Origin: Odoribacter splanchnicus DSM 20712
GTDB lineage: Bacteria; Bacteroidota; Bacteroidia; Bacteroidales; Marinifilaceae
Assembly: GCF_000190535.1 (NCBI RefSeq)
Contig: NC_015160.1
Location: 1-64,000 of the forward strand
Direction of reading: 5' to 3'
Length of the DNA: 64,000 bases
The notes under the pieces were generated by a model. That model was not told where the DNA came from. It did no database searches and was given only the letters and a program-made list of their open reading frames with translations. The position numbers and the translations under genes are program-made. Position 1 is the first letter of the stretch, and the number at the start of each line of letters is the position of its first letter. Positions 44,535 through 54,222 of this stretch are shown here, piece by piece.

Positions 44535-47468
44535 TCAGTTACCTTGAGTAGCTAATACATCTACTACGATATATTCGATTACTTCACCCCATTTATATAC
44601 GACTTTGACAGGAACATTTAGTTTAAAGGCTCCTACGGCAGCTCCATTATTCTTCAGGGTCAGAGTACCGTAATTGGCCAGATCTGCCTCACTGGTTGGA
44701 ACAGCAGCTGGTATTCCTTCGCTAGCTGTCAGAACTAGTTTTTTTGTAACACTACCCAGCTGAACTTTGTCTTCCAGTTTGTTACCGTTCAAAGTGGTAT
44801 AGATCGGATACTTTACGTCAGCATGGTCACCGGCTAAAGCTACGATTTGTTCAACTTTGTAGTACTTATAGAAGTTTACAGGTGTAAATTGGAATGCCTC
44901 TTCTCTCCAGTCTTTCAGTTCGATCAGATCCATTAAATTGATCGTAGATCCGTTGGTCTGTGCATCTCTTAAGGTGGCTGCTTTTTCTTGTTTCAACACA
45001 TCTACCGGACGCAGGAAGTAAGCTTTGAATTCACCATTGGATAACGGATATTCGAGACCACAACCATTGATCGCTTTTACATTCATCCAGGCGTAGAAAG
45101 TCGCCCCTTCGCCTAATTCCAGGTGTCCTGCCTTGTTCAGTAAGTTTTTAGCCACCTCGTTATTTTCATAGGTTACAACAGAAGCTGTTGCCATGGCATT
45201 GCTAGCATCGCTCAGAGAAGCGATTTTAGTATTATCGGCATACAGGGATTTTCCATTGTCTTGTACATTCAGGTTGTATTTGGTTCCATCCAGACCGGTT
45301 ACTTCCCGGTTTACGTTTTTATCAGAGAAAATAAATGAATAATTCAAAGTAGTGAACTCGGTGAATGTGTTATCTTTTCCGTTCAATTCCAATTTGTTAC
45401 CATTGAAAGTACTCAACAAGTCTGCGATGAAATCGCACTTATTAACGGCGTCTACTACTTCTACATTCAGGCGGACATAAGTCATGGCTGCATCCCAGTA
45501 TTCTTTGATCCCTTCACCTACAGTAGCAGCTTTTGGATGCTCGACGGTGGCTTTCAAAGTAATGACTACGTCCTGACGTCCTTTGGCACTATAAACAACC
45601 TTGTGTGTAAATTCTTTACCGTTTGTAGCAGCTTTGAGTTCTGCGTCGGAAATTGTCCATTCGATCACATAAGTTTCATCCTGAATATGATCCGGTTTTT
45701 CTGCAATCGTTCCGTCACCTTCGGATTCTATGGTATTCAGTTTATAGATGGCGTGGAAATCATCTTTACTCAGGCCTAAGGCATTGTAAATTTGGGTATT
45801 CATAAATTCGACATCTACTTGCTTGATGACGGCTGAGCAGCCCCACTTGATTGTGCTGAAATCTTTAGTTTTTTCGATGCCTGGAGTATTGTCTCTGATA
45901 ATCAATAATTTGATCCATCCCACATTGACTACATTGTTAGTCAGGGTGTCGAACAGTTCTACGCGTACCAGCGGCATACGTCCGATGGCTGCTGTTCCTG
46001 ATGTCTGATATACCTTTACCGTAATTTCACCGGTTGTCGGATCTACACTGAAGAATTCATTCTGCGGAGTTTGGTTATTTCCGGTAACGTAATTAGAAGC
46101 GGCAAAACGGAAATCCAGACCTAATGCCTTCAGACCGGCTCTGGAAAGCGATTCCTTCGGATCGCAGTTTACCAGAATATTCCCTTGGTAATCCTTTTCA
46201 GTATAATGAGAAACTACATAGTTTTCTAGTTTCACTTTCTCAGAGTTGTCGTATACCACTGTAATGACTTCCGGTACCACAGCTGTCGGATCGGAAGCGT
46301 TGATAGCGTCTTCGGCTTTACCGCTTACGGTTCCATAGAGGTGACCGTCGCTATCCATTCCGGCATATTGGGTTATATCTTTCGATGCCAGACGGAAATC
46401 GGTAATGGTCGTATTATATACAGCTGCGTAATCGGAGGTGATGATCTGAGCGGTGGGAACGGTTTCCCCTTCTTCTGCTACTTCCTGTACACTGGCCTGA
46501 ACAGCAATAGTAGACAGTGCATCGGCATCGAAAGCTGCAATTTTTTCTACATCTACCGTGAAAATTACCTGTAACATAGGACTGTCGCTCTCTTCTCCTT
46601 TCACGATTTTGTAAGAAATCAGTTTTGCATTCAGGTCGTTTGCTGCTGTCCGGGTAACGATTTTTTCTCTGTTTTTCGTAATGAAAGTGAGGCCTTTGAT
46701 CGTTGCAGGATCTACAGTGCTTGGATTTACATGATAATAAGCAACTACTTTAGCTCCTATTTTCACTGTTTTGGTTGTATTTTCTTTCCAAATTTCACCG
46801 GTTGTAGTCGGGGTTTTGTCAGAAGTGACAATTTCCCATGAGTCAGTAAGAATACCACGGGCTTTCATGGCTTCTACACCATTCAGATAAGCCTGGGGTT
46901 CGAATACCAGACTCTTCAGTACGTCTCCGGCCGATAAGGTAAAACTGACTGTTTTGTCACCAAGTACAATAGTTACGGTGTTTCCGGTTTTTTGTATAGA
47001 ATTTTCTGTCGGTACAGCAATTTCAACATTTGTTTTTTTCTCGTTATAATAAATACAATATTTCCCGTTTTCCGTTTTTACTGTCAGTTTGGTCTCATCG
47101 AATCCTGCCGGAGCGTCTGGTATAGCGATTTCCAGTTTATCTCCTGATTGTTGACCATCTTTCTCCAGCCAGCATGAGGCTCCGCTTACTTTCAGTTCAT
47201 ACGTCGGAAGAGATTGACCGATAGCGTAAGTCTTGCTATCACCGTTTACCGGTGTTACGGTTAGTTTTCCTGTGGCTGCATCGTAAGTAACCTCCTTAAT
47301 CAGGCCCTTTACTGTCTCTTTTAAAGTCGTCAGGTCTGTGATTACCCCATCGATCCGATTGTTTAACTTATCGATATCATCATCATAGTCTTTACAACTT
47401 TGAAATGACATCGACAATCCCAATACCATACACATCAAAATGCGTAAAAATTTAGTTGTTTGTCTCAT
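44535..47468 (-). CDS. Large surface lipoprotein with DUF4988/PL29-type N-terminal domain
   Basis: The 977-residue lipoprotein has signal MRQTTKFLRILMCMVLGLSMSFQS-C. KDYDDDIDKLNNRIDG and a short coiled coil (LTTLKETVKGLI) follow. This coiled-coil start is typical of proteins with the DUF4988 (PL29 N-terminal) domain, about residues 25-170. The bulk of the protein is beta-rich and repetitive, suggesting several Ig-like domains on the cell surface. I see no catalytic motif, so adhesion or structural roles are as likely as any enzyme activity. It is transcribed toward the OmpA-like gene. Confidence 0.75.
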   Translation of the reverse strand: MRQTTKFLRILMCMVLGLSMSFQSCKDYDDDIDKLNNRIDGVITDLTTLKETVKGLIKEVTYDAATGKLTVTPVNGDSKTYAIGQSLPTYELKVSGASCWLEKDGQQSGDKLEIAIPDAPAGFDETKLTVKTENGKYCIYYNEKKTNVEIAVPTENSIQKTGNTVTIVLGDKTVSFTLSAGDVLKSLVFEPQAYLNGVEAMKARGILTDSWEIVTSDKTPTTTGEIWKENTTKTVKIGAKVVAYYHVNPSTVDPATIKGLTFITKNREKIVTRTAANDLNAKLISYKIVKGEESDSPMLQVIFTVDVEKIAAFDADALSTIAVQASVQEVAEEGETVPTAQIITSDYAAVYNTTITDFRLASKDITQYAGMDSDGHLYGTVSGKAEDAINASDPTAVVPEVITVVYDNSEKVKLENYVVSHYTEKDYQGNILVNCDPKESLSRAGLKALGLDFRFAASNYVTGNNQTPQNEFFSVDPTTGEITVKVYQTSGTAAIGRMPLVRVELFDTLTNNVVNVGWIKLLIIRDNTPGIEKTKDFSTIKWGCSAVIKQVDVEFMNTQIYNALGLSKDDFHAIYKLNTIESEGDGTIAEKPDHIQDETYVIEWTISDAELKAATNGKEFTHKVVYSAKGRQDVVITLKATVEHPKAATVGEGIKEYWDAAMTYVRLNVEVVDAVNKCDFIADLLSTFNGNKLELNGKDNTFTEFTTLNYSFIFSDKNVNREVTGLDGTKYNLNVQDNGKSLYADNTKIASLSDASNAMATASVVTYENNEVAKNLLNKAGHLELGEGATFYAWMNVKAINGCGLEYPLSNGEFKAYFLRPVDVLKQEKAATLRDAQTNGSTINLMDLIELKDWREEAFQFTPVNFYKYYKVEQIVALAGDHADVKYPIYTTLNGNKLEDKVQLGSVTKKLVLTASEGIPAAVPTSEADLANYGTLTLKNNGAAVGAFKLNVPVKVVYKWGEVIEYIVVDVLATQGN

Positions 47469-47943
47469 CTGAAATAAATTTAAAAGTGATTAGTTTCTAA
47501 AAGTTAATTGTTTGTCTATTTAATTTTTTATTAGCTATGTACAATCAGTTTTTTATTGGTTTGTATAAATATAAGATTAACATATCAATGACATAAAATA
47601 GGAAAATTCCCATGTAAATCAGATCTGATTTCTATATTGAAAACTTTATAGATATCCAACAAAAGCGAACGTTTTTTATTGGATGATTTTTATAAAAAAA
47701 TAAATTATGATGAATTATGTGTTAGTGTTTGAGAATCAAAAAATTACCTTATATGCAAATAAAAAAACCACCCCTTCCCGGGATGGTTATATGATTACAC
47801 AAATTAAACGTTCGTTTTCTTTATTTGCAACTATTTCATTTTTTTGCAGTTTGCTTCAGAATTCATAGAGCAAAGTAAATACTTTTTTTGGGAGATACAA
47901 AATAATTTTATATTTTTTTCAGGATCGGTGCACAAAAATTATT
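47469..47943. other. AT-rich intergenic region
   Basis: About 475 bp, very AT-rich, between the DUF4988 lipoprotein start and the insertion sequence. The only clear structure is the minus-strand terminator at 47761-47788. The rest probably holds the promoter of the lipoprotein gene, which I could not pinpoint. Confidence 0.4.
47761..47788 (-). terminator. Minus-strand intrinsic terminator
   Basis: On the minus strand AACCATCCC / GGGGTGGTT forms a 9-bp stem (one G-T pair) with a 5-nt loop and is followed by a run of seven T. No minus-strand gene now lies immediately upstream. The nearest is the 49699-50460 gene, on the far side of the inserted element. Confidence 0.7.
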
Positions 47944-49627
47944 TAGGGACATTCAGTAAATACTATAAAATTAGCCAAATAATTCATACATAAAATATTG
48001 CGAATTAGTTGGCTTTTTTGTATCTTTAGGTATTCCCCCGCAAATAAGGTTTGGAAGCCAAAACGGGGGAAATTTTCCAACAAAGATATGGCAAAAGTAC
48101 AAAATATTTCAGAAATTCACCCTACTTTGGGGTTTACAGAATTTGATATTCTGGAAAGATACCGCAAAAGTTTTCATGAGAGTGAGTTTGGCAGGCTTCA
48201 TTCGGTATTTCCATTTGAGCATATAGCAAAGACTATGGGCTTGTCGGACCAGCATCTGGGGCGCAGGAATATATTCAGTCCCTGCGCAAAGATTGCCCTT
48301 ATGGTCCTGAAGGCATACACCGGCTTCTCTGACAGGCAGCTGGTGGAACATCTGAACGGGAACATACACTACCAGATGTTCTGCTGGATTATGATAAATC
48401 CGTTCTTCCCCATAACCAACTACAAGATAGTCAGTGCTATCCGCAATGAGATAGCGTCCCGTCTTGATGTTGATTCCCTCCAGGAAGTGCTGGCTTCACA
48501 CTGGAAACCCTATCTTGACAGCCTTCACGTCTGTATGGCCGATGCCACATGCTATGAAAGCCATATGCGTTATCCTACTGACATGAAACTCCTTTGGGAA
48601 AGCCTTGAATGGCTCTATAGATATATCTGCAGGCATTGTGTGGAACCTGGCATAAGACGTCCCCGCAACAAATACAGGAATGTAGCGGAGTCCTATCTGT
48701 CCTACTGCAAGAAAAGAAAAAGGAAGGCTTCGAGGACAAGAATGCTCAAGCGTCGTATGATCAGGCTTCTTGAAAAGCTCCTCATACAGAGGGATGAGAT
48801 TCATCGAGAGTACGGAACCTTACTCCGCTATACCCAGGATTACCAGAAACGTCTTTCCATCATCAGAAAGGTTCTTGTACAGGAAAAGGAAATGTTTGTA
48901 GGGAAGAAGGTCAGGGACCGCATCGTCAGCATTGACCGTCATTATGTACGTCCCATTGTAAGAGGCAAGGAAACAAAGTCCGTCGAGTTCGGTGCGAAGG
49001 TCAACAACATACAGATAGACGGCATATCGTTCATCGAACATCTTTCGTTCAAGGCTTTCAACGAAGGTATACGCCTGAAGGACTGCATCCGCATGCAGCA
49101 GAAGCTCATGAATGTGAGGGTAAGATGCGTGGCTGCCGATTCCATATATGCCAATAATACCAACCGAAAGTTCTGTACAAAATATGGAATATCCACATCC
49201 TTTGTACGCAAGGGAAGGGCGGCCAGGGATGAATCCTTGAGAAAGGTTCTCAGAAGTGAACTCTCCAAAGAAAGGGCCACCAGGCTTGAAGGCAGCTTCG
49301 GCACTCAAAAGCAACATTACTCACTCTCAAGGATAAAGGCACGGAACAGGAAGACGGAAATCCTTTGGATTTTCTTTGGAATACATACGGCAAATGCCAT
49401 ACTGATGATAGATAAGGTCAGGAACAGAGCGCTGAAAGCAGCATGATATGATTTTAACGAAAAAATCAGAAGAGGTCGTCAGACTTCTTCCGGAACGTCA
49501 TGTCCTGCCTATAAGAGTATATGGGAAAATACAGAAAAATGACAATAAAAATGACATATGAAGTGATTATACTGGGGCATCTTCATATGCCATTGTATTT
49601 TATAGGGACATTTACTGAATATCCCTA
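47944..49627 (+). mobile_element. Insertion sequence with DDE transposase (IS5/IS1182-like)
   Basis: The ends are inverted repeats: TAGGGACATTCAGTAAAT at 47944, and TAGGGATATTCAGTAAAT read inward from 49627. The flanks carry TATTTA directly before GGGAC on the left and directly after TCCC on the right. Those six bases may be the target duplication, with the true ends then 47946 and 49625. A single transposase gene fills the element. It appears complete and recent. Confidence 0.82.
48088..49446 (+). CDS. DDE transposase
   Basis: From the ATG at 48088 the transposase has 452 residues. The N-terminal region (IFSPCAKIALMVLKAYTGFSDRQLVEHLNGN) is typical of the IS5/IS1182 supergroup. The first catalytic Asp lies in VCMADATCYE and the second in VRCVAADSIYANN. 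The Glu is probably in TRLEGSFGTQKQHYSL near the C-terminus. A long basic insert (residues 190-260, rich in Lys/Arg) lies between the first and second Asp. The upstream frame is open to 47998, but the conserved start is MAKVQNISE. No frameshift is seen. Confidence 0.85.
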   Translation: MAKVQNISEIHPTLGFTEFDILERYRKSFHESEFGRLHSVFPFEHIAKTMGLSDQHLGRRNIFSPCAKIALMVLKAYTGFSDRQLVEHLNGNIHYQMFCWIMINPFFPITNYKIVSAIRNEIASRLDVDSLQEVLASHWKPYLDSLHVCMADATCYESHMRYPTDMKLLWESLEWLYRYICRHCVEPGIRRPRNKYRNVAESYLSYCKKRKRKASRTRMLKRRMIRLLEKLLIQRDEIHREYGTLLRYTQDYQKRLSIIRKVLVQEKEMFVGKKVRDRIVSIDRHYVRPIVRGKETKSVEFGAKVNNIQIDGISFIEHLSFKAFNEGIRLKDCIRMQQKLMNVRVRCVAADSIYANNTNRKFCTKYGISTSFVRKGRAARDESLRKVLRSELSKERATRLEGSFGTQKQHYSLSRIKARNRKTEILWIFFGIHTANAILMIDKVRNRALKAA

Positions 49628-49698
49628 TTTACTATAAGTGAAAATTAAATTTGAGTAGTGGTAATTATCCGGTCATAATAATAAAAGGGGAGGATGAA

Positions 49699-50460
49699 TT
49701 ATTTTTCTGTGAGGTATTTCCAGAAACGGACGGGGAGGTTTTGGCGGTGCAGTTTCGGATTGATACGTTCTTTGATGGCGATGGTTTTAAAGTAGGTTCG
49801 CCAGAGTTGCTGAAAAAGTTGTTCATCTTCTGCCATCAGTTGCTGATCCAGTTTGCCGGTCAAAAGATGGGTTCCTTTGGTTTCGAAACGGACTTCATCG
49901 ACTTTTTGCCGATTGTAATAATAACCGTATTCCCGTTTGATATCATACAGCAACCAGCATTGGTCGGCGAATCGGTTTTGAAAGTGACCGATAACCAAAG
50001 GCAGTACATTGTATATCGGTTCGAGGGCGGCAAAATAAGTTCCGTCGATGGTTTTTTGAAAACGGGTGAATTGGACAACCCGTAGACGTTCGTTCCCCAC
50101 TTTCTTAGCGATCTGAGTGGCTTCGAGTACATCGGGATCTCCGAAGTTGATTTCGATCGGGCGGAGAGCGTCGATAGCTTTGCGGATATAACGGAATAGT
50201 AAGCGGTCGGTATCCGGAAGTTCGGACAACCAGCAAGAGGTGATAACGGATAGGCCGGCCGGAGAGAGTCTCTTTTCAAGACCTTTCCATACCCGGGAGG
50301 ATTTGCGTTCATCGGTAATAATCCGAATTACCTCTTCGTGGAATAAAGGAAGGGGAACTCCTTCGGCCTGTAGTATATCCGGAAACATTTTTCGGTCATA
50401 AGCCTCGAATATACAGGTGAGTAGTCCGTCGAAGCTTTTATCATATTGGTAGACAATCAT
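49699..50460 (-). CDS. TIGR03915-type putative DNA metabolism protein
   Basis: The 253-residue protein begins MIVYQYDKSFDGLLTCIFEAY, the hallmark of the TIGR03915/DUF4130 family. Later conserved stretches are VVQFTRFQKTIDGTYFA and YGYYYNR. The family is always found next to a radical SAM protein of type TIGR03916, as here (13 bp upstream on the same strand). The pair is thought to act in DNA repair or modification, but the reaction is unknown. The gene is last in its operon, and an insertion sequence has landed just behind it. Confidence 0.88.
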   Translation of the reverse strand: MIVYQYDKSFDGLLTCIFEAYDRKMFPDILQAEGVPLPLFHEEVIRIITDERKSSRVWKGLEKRLSPAGLSVITSCWLSELPDTDRLLFRYIRKAIDALRPIEINFGDPDVLEATQIAKKVGNERLRVVQFTRFQKTIDGTYFAALEPIYNVLPLVIGHFQNRFADQCWLLYDIKREYGYYYNRQKVDEVRFETKGTHLLTGKLDQQLMAEDEQLFQQLWRTYFKTIAIKERINPKLHRQNLPVRFWKYLTEK

Positions 50461-50473
50461 CGGCTTTTCGGTT

Positions 50474-51730
50474 TTATTCGAAGATAATCTTTAGCTGACG
50501 GGGATCTTCCTGTTTGCCTTTGTGTGGAATGAGTAACTGGCGTACCCGCTCGGGCCGGAGTTCCTGAACCGTCTGTAGGGGAAGTTCATTACAGGTAATG
50601 AAATATTGTGCTTTCTTCAAAACGACCCCCATTTTTTTCAATTGCGAACCATTGATTTTACCGTAGCGACGGGAGACAATGATCATTTTCGCCGATTTTA
50701 CTCCTAAACCGGGAATACGGAGCAATAACTCATAATCTGCCCGGTTGATGTCTACGGGGAATTTTTCAGGATGGCGTAGTGCCCAGGCCAGTTTCGGATC
50801 GATTTCAAGGTCCAGGTCAGGATAAGAGTCGTCGACAATTTCATCCACTTTGAACTGATAAAAACGCAATAACCAATCGGCTTGATACAGTCGGTTTTCC
50901 CGTACCAGCGGCGGTTGTTTCAATTGGGGTAAACGGTTGTCGTAAGCATTGACGGGTACAAATCCCGAATAGTATACCCTTTTCATGGTCGGTCGCTGAT
51001 AAAGGGCAGAAGATAACCGGAGGATATCTTTGTCGGAATCCGGAGTAGCTCCTATAATCATCTGGGTACTTTGTCCCGCAGGGGCAAAACGGGGAGCCGA
51101 CCGGTATTTTTTCCGCTCTTCGGCACTTTCCAATACGCCTTGCTGGATGTGACGCATCGGTGTGAATACGCTTTGGAAATCCTTTTCGGGAGCTAATGTC
51201 TGTAAGCTTTTTTCGTTGGGTATTTCGATGTTGACACTCATCCGGTCGGCATATAATCCGGCTTCGTGGATAAGTTCCGGACTGGCTCCCGGAATTCCTT
51301 TTAAATGAATATATCCGTTGAAACGGTGGATGGTTCGTAGATCCTTGACGATTCGTACCAGGCGTTCCATGGTATAATCCGGGTTGCGGACGACTCCTGA
51401 ACTCAGGAATAAGCCTTCGATGTAATTCCTGCGGTAAAATTCAATGGTGAGATTGACCAATTCGGTTACCGAGAGTGTTGCCCGCGGGATATCGTTGCTC
51501 CTGCGATTGATGCAGTAGGCACAGTCGTACCTGCAATAGTTGGTCAGCATGATCTTCAACAAAGAAATACAACGTCCGTCTTCGGCAAAGCTGTGACAAA
51601 TCCCCCAGCCTGCAGCACTACCTATCGCCCCGGCTTTATGTCCCCGGGACGTACCGCTGGAGGCACAGGATACATCGTATTTGGCAGATTCTGCCAATAT
51701 CTTTAACTTATTCAAAACAGATTCATCCAT
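50474..51730 (-). CDS. TIGR03916-type radical SAM protein, putative DNA repair/modification
   Basis: The 418-residue radical SAM enzyme has its iron-sulfur cluster motif in CRYDCAYC (CxxxCxxC near residue 70), after the family opening YDVSCASSGTSRGHKAG. The SAM barrel continues through GLFLSSGVVRNPDYTMERL and GYIHLKGIPGASPELI. The C-terminal part contains a helix-hairpin-helix (LLRIPGLGVKSAKMIIVSRR, near residue 338), a non-specific DNA-binding element. This combination supports a DNA substrate. It is co-transcribed with its constant partner TIGR03915, 13 bp downstream. Confidence 0.92.
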   Translation of the reverse strand: MDESVLNKLKILAESAKYDVSCASSGTSRGHKAGAIGSAAGWGICHSFAEDGRCISLLKIMLTNYCRYDCAYCINRRSNDIPRATLSVTELVNLTIEFYRRNYIEGLFLSSGVVRNPDYTMERLVRIVKDLRTIHRFNGYIHLKGIPGASPELIHEAGLYADRMSVNIEIPNEKSLQTLAPEKDFQSVFTPMRHIQQGVLESAEERKKYRSAPRFAPAGQSTQMIIGATPDSDKDILRLSSALYQRPTMKRVYYSGFVPVNAYDNRLPQLKQPPLVRENRLYQADWLLRFYQFKVDEIVDDSYPDLDLEIDPKLAWALRHPEKFPVDINRADYELLLRIPGLGVKSAKMIIVSRRYGKINGSQLKKMGVVLKKAQYFITCNELPLQTVQELRPERVRQLLIPHKGKQEDPRQLKIIFE

Positions 51731-51858
51731 AGTGTCACAAAGAAAGAACTTCCTGGTGAGAAAACAAATCGAAAATAGTTAAATATAGACTTGACGGAAT
51801 TATTCGGCTGTTTTCGGTGCTATCGGGACCACCGGGGCGCAGAATAATACGGTCGATT

Positions 51859-52926
51859 TTATGACCGGTTAAACAAGGGTTTGAGTAATAGTCGGTATTC
51901 GTGGACCAGGTTGGGAGTCAGCTTATTTTTCTCCATGCCCTCTGCCAATTCTTGCAGAGTCCAAAAACGCCCTTCGTCCACTTCATCGTTATCGATGTGG
52001 ATATGGTTGTAACGGGTACATAAAAAAGAAAAAACCAGTTCCCGTTCGCGGGGACTTTCCCAAACGTAGTTACCCAGAAAACGGGCCTCGAAGTCTGTGA
52101 TGCCCAATTCTTCGGAAGCCTCCCGTTTAAGTGCATCTTCGACTTTCTCATTTACGCCGATATGTCCGCCTACTGCAGTATCCCACATACCGGGCAGAAG
52201 GTCTTTTTTCATACTTCTTTTTTGCAGGAATAGTTCGTGGCGATCGTTGGTAATGTGTAAATGTACGACGGGATGGAGTAGTTTGGATCCCGAATGACAA
52301 ATGCTGCGGGGGGCCTGGCCGGTAACTTCTCCTTTCTCGTCGACGATAGGCAACCATTCTTCTTTTTTCATTTTTCTCAATAAAAGACGGTTATAGATAA
52401 AAAATACGACAAAATAAGTACCTAAAATAATGTATAAGAGTGGGGTAGTGATGAATTTTGCCGTGTCCTCCGGCAAAAATAGAATGGCTGTATAGGCAAG
52501 TAGGGTATGTAGGGCGACGAGGATAAAAAGTATCCGCAACATTTTTCGCATACTTTGAAGTTGTGGTCCCGAAAGGTGGATATTTTTGCGGTAACCGGCA
52601 GGTAGAGTATGGGTAAAGTCGGTATGTGAGAAGGCGAAAAATCCTAGCAATAAACATAAAGCCGTTTCAATAATAGCCGGTTGTAGCTGTGAAAGTACCG
52701 AACCGTTTGCCCAAATGGAAATCAGACCCGGGATACAAAAAAACAAAGTAGTGAGGAGGATCATTTTGTCATATACTTTTTCCCGGATTCGGGTATAGAT
52801 AAACTCGGCTCCTCCTAAAAGAAAGGCGACCCATACTCCGGTAACTGTTCCGAAAAATTCATCGGCTATGAAATAGATCCCTATCAGTAGTAAAGAGGGT
52901 AAAAGACTTCGAACAGAATGATTCAT
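51859..52926 (-). CDS. Membrane protein fused to a NUDIX hydrolase
   Basis: From the ATG at 52926 the protein has 355 residues. The first 180 contain about five or six membrane segments (SLLLIGIYFIADEFFG, VWVAFLLGGAEFIY, MILLTTLFFCIPGLI and so on). The C-terminal 170 residues are a NUDIX domain with the complete box GHIGVNEKVEDALKREASEELGI (G-x5-E-x7-REx2EExG), preceded by LFLQKRSMKKDLLPGMWD. The membrane part resembles septation protein A-like families. The substrate is unknown. It stands alone on the minus strand between the radical SAM operon and divergent lysO. Confidence 0.82.
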   Translation of the reverse strand: MNHSVRSLLPSLLLIGIYFIADEFFGTVTGVWVAFLLGGAEFIYTRIREKVYDKMILLTTLFFCIPGLISIWANGSVLSQLQPAIIETALCLLLGFFAFSHTDFTHTLPAGYRKNIHLSGPQLQSMRKMLRILFILVALHTLLAYTAILFLPEDTAKFITTPLLYIILGTYFVVFFIYNRLLLRKMKKEEWLPIVDEKGEVTGQAPRSICHSGSKLLHPVVHLHITNDRHELFLQKRSMKKDLLPGMWDTAVGGHIGVNEKVEDALKREASEELGITDFEARFLGNYVWESPRERELVFSFLCTRYNHIHIDNDEVDEGRFWTLQELAEGMEKNKLTPNLVHEYRLLLKPLFNRS

Positions 52927-53057
52927 GATTTTAAAGCTATAAAACGACTGGCAAAAATAATCAATATACTTTATCTCCCCACAGCACTGCCCTGCAAAAT
53001 AGCGGAAAAAAGAGAGAGACAAAACCGGAATACAGCTGGAACTGAAAATTTCTGTAT

Positions 53058-53065
53058 TAACTTTG
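53058..53065 (+). promoter_or_regulatory. -7 element upstream of lysO
   Basis: TAACTTTG matches the Bacteroidota -7 consensus, about 75 bp before the first LysO gene. No clear -33 TTTG is seen at the right spacing. Confidence 0.4.
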
Positions 53066-53140
53066 TAGCCCGAAACGTATTTGAAAAAGTTTGTAAAGTT
53101 TATAAACCGAATGAAAAGATAGTTTTATAAGAAAAGGATT

Positions 53141-53425
53141 ATGTTGAAGATTGTCGGAATTATGTTGCTGGGCGTATTCACCGGGTATTTATTGAAAAAT
53201 TATCAGTTCCGGTGGGTACAAAAATGGATTATGCTGGCCATTTGGTTATTGTTATTCTTATTAGGTATTGCTGTCGGTACGAACGGAGAGATTATGAATA
53301 ATCTGGATACGATCGGTTTGAAAGGTTTGATCCTGGCCCTGGGAGGAGTATCGGGAAGTGTGATCCTGGCTTGGGTGGTATATCGCTTTTTTTTCATGAG
53401 GAGAGACGAGTCTTCTGTTTCCTGA
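53141..53425 (+). CDS. LysO-family lysine exporter, N-terminal part
   Basis: The 94-residue membrane protein has three transmembrane segments and matches the N-terminal third of LysO (DUF340), an inner-membrane L-lysine exporter: KIVGIMLLGVFTGYLL and LLLFLLGIAVGTNGEIM. In E. coli LysO is one protein of about 300 residues. Here the gene stops after the first module and the remainder follows 33 bp later as a separate gene. The two-gene form is widespread in Bacteroidota, so this is a natural split rather than a frameshift. Confidence 0.82.
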   Translation: MLKIVGIMLLGVFTGYLLKNYQFRWVQKWIMLAIWLLLFLLGIAVGTNGEIMNNLDTIGLKGLILALGGVSGSVILAWVVYRFFFMRRDESSVS

Positions 53426-53458
53426 GTATTTCTAAGTCGTTATTTTGATTCAGAATAA

Positions 53459-54061
53459 ATGAAAGGAAGTTTGATTATTGTTGCTTTTTTTGTGGCTGGA
53501 GTGATTCTGGCCCGCTGGGGCGTTCTGCCTCAGGAATTGCTTCAGCAGGATTTTAGTATGTATGTTTTATACGGGTTGATGTTCCTGGTGGGTATAAGTA
53601 TAGGGAGTGACCGGAAAGCCTGGGCGGCGTTGAAAGGTCAGCAGCTACGGATTGTACTGGTGCCTTTGGCGACGATTGTCGGCACGTTGGCAGGAAGTAT
53701 AGGGGTTAGCTTTCTTTTGACCGATATCCGTTTAACGGATTGTCTGGCTATCGGTTCGGGTTTCGGTTATTATTCCTTGTCGAGTATTTTTATCACAGAA
53801 TATAGAGGGGCGGAATTGGGCACAATCGCTTTGACTACTAATATTATACGTGAGATCATTACTTTGTTGGGAGCTGCTGTTCTGGTCCGTTGCTTCGGAA
53901 AATTGGCTCCGATCTGTTCCGGTGGTGCTACTACGATGGATACTACCTTGCCGGTTATTACCCGATTTTCAGGTAAAGAGTATGTGATTATTGCGATATT
54001 CCATGGGTTTGTAGTGGATTTCAGTGTGCCTTTTCTGGTCACTTTTTTTGCGAAACTTTAG
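53459..54061 (+). CDS. LysO-family lysine exporter, C-terminal part
   Basis: The 200-residue membrane protein corresponds to the C-terminal two-thirds of LysO: MFLVGISIGSDRKAWAALKG, CLAIGSGFGYYSLSSIFI with the conserved GSGFGYYSLS, and APICSGGATTMDTTLPVI. There are five or six membrane segments. It should assemble with the 94-residue protein encoded just upstream into the exporter of L-lysine (and the toxic analogue thialysine). A strong terminator follows. Confidence 0.88.
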   Translation: MKGSLIIVAFFVAGVILARWGVLPQELLQQDFSMYVLYGLMFLVGISIGSDRKAWAALKGQQLRIVLVPLATIVGTLAGSIGVSFLLTDIRLTDCLAIGSGFGYYSLSSIFITEYRGAELGTIALTTNIIREIITLLGAAVLVRCFGKLAPICSGGATTMDTTLPVITRFSGKEYVIIAIFHGFVVDFSVPFLVTFFAKL

Positions 54062-54088
54062 ATTATTATTTATTCGTCCCAATTGTGG

Positions 54089-54137
54089 AAAAAGGTTTAG
54101 GATGGAAGAATAACTCTTCATCTTAAACCTTTTTTTC
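54089..54137 (+). terminator. Terminator after lysO
   Basis: AAAGGTTTA (54091-54099) pairs with TAAACCTTT (54124-54132), with more pairing of GATG/CATC inside, and a run of T follows. The A-run in front lets it work in both directions. Confidence 0.8.
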
Positions 54138-54222
54138 TGTTTCAGCAAGTTGAAAATATTGCCTCCGCTTTTATCGGAAGACCAGGGAGGGGTATTTCGT
54201 TTTTTACTTCCTTTGAGAAAAT

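Noticed and set aside
53141..54061. LysO split as a frameshift error
   Set aside because: The two parts are in separate, complete frames with a stop, a gap of 33 bp and their own start, as in other Bacteroidota.
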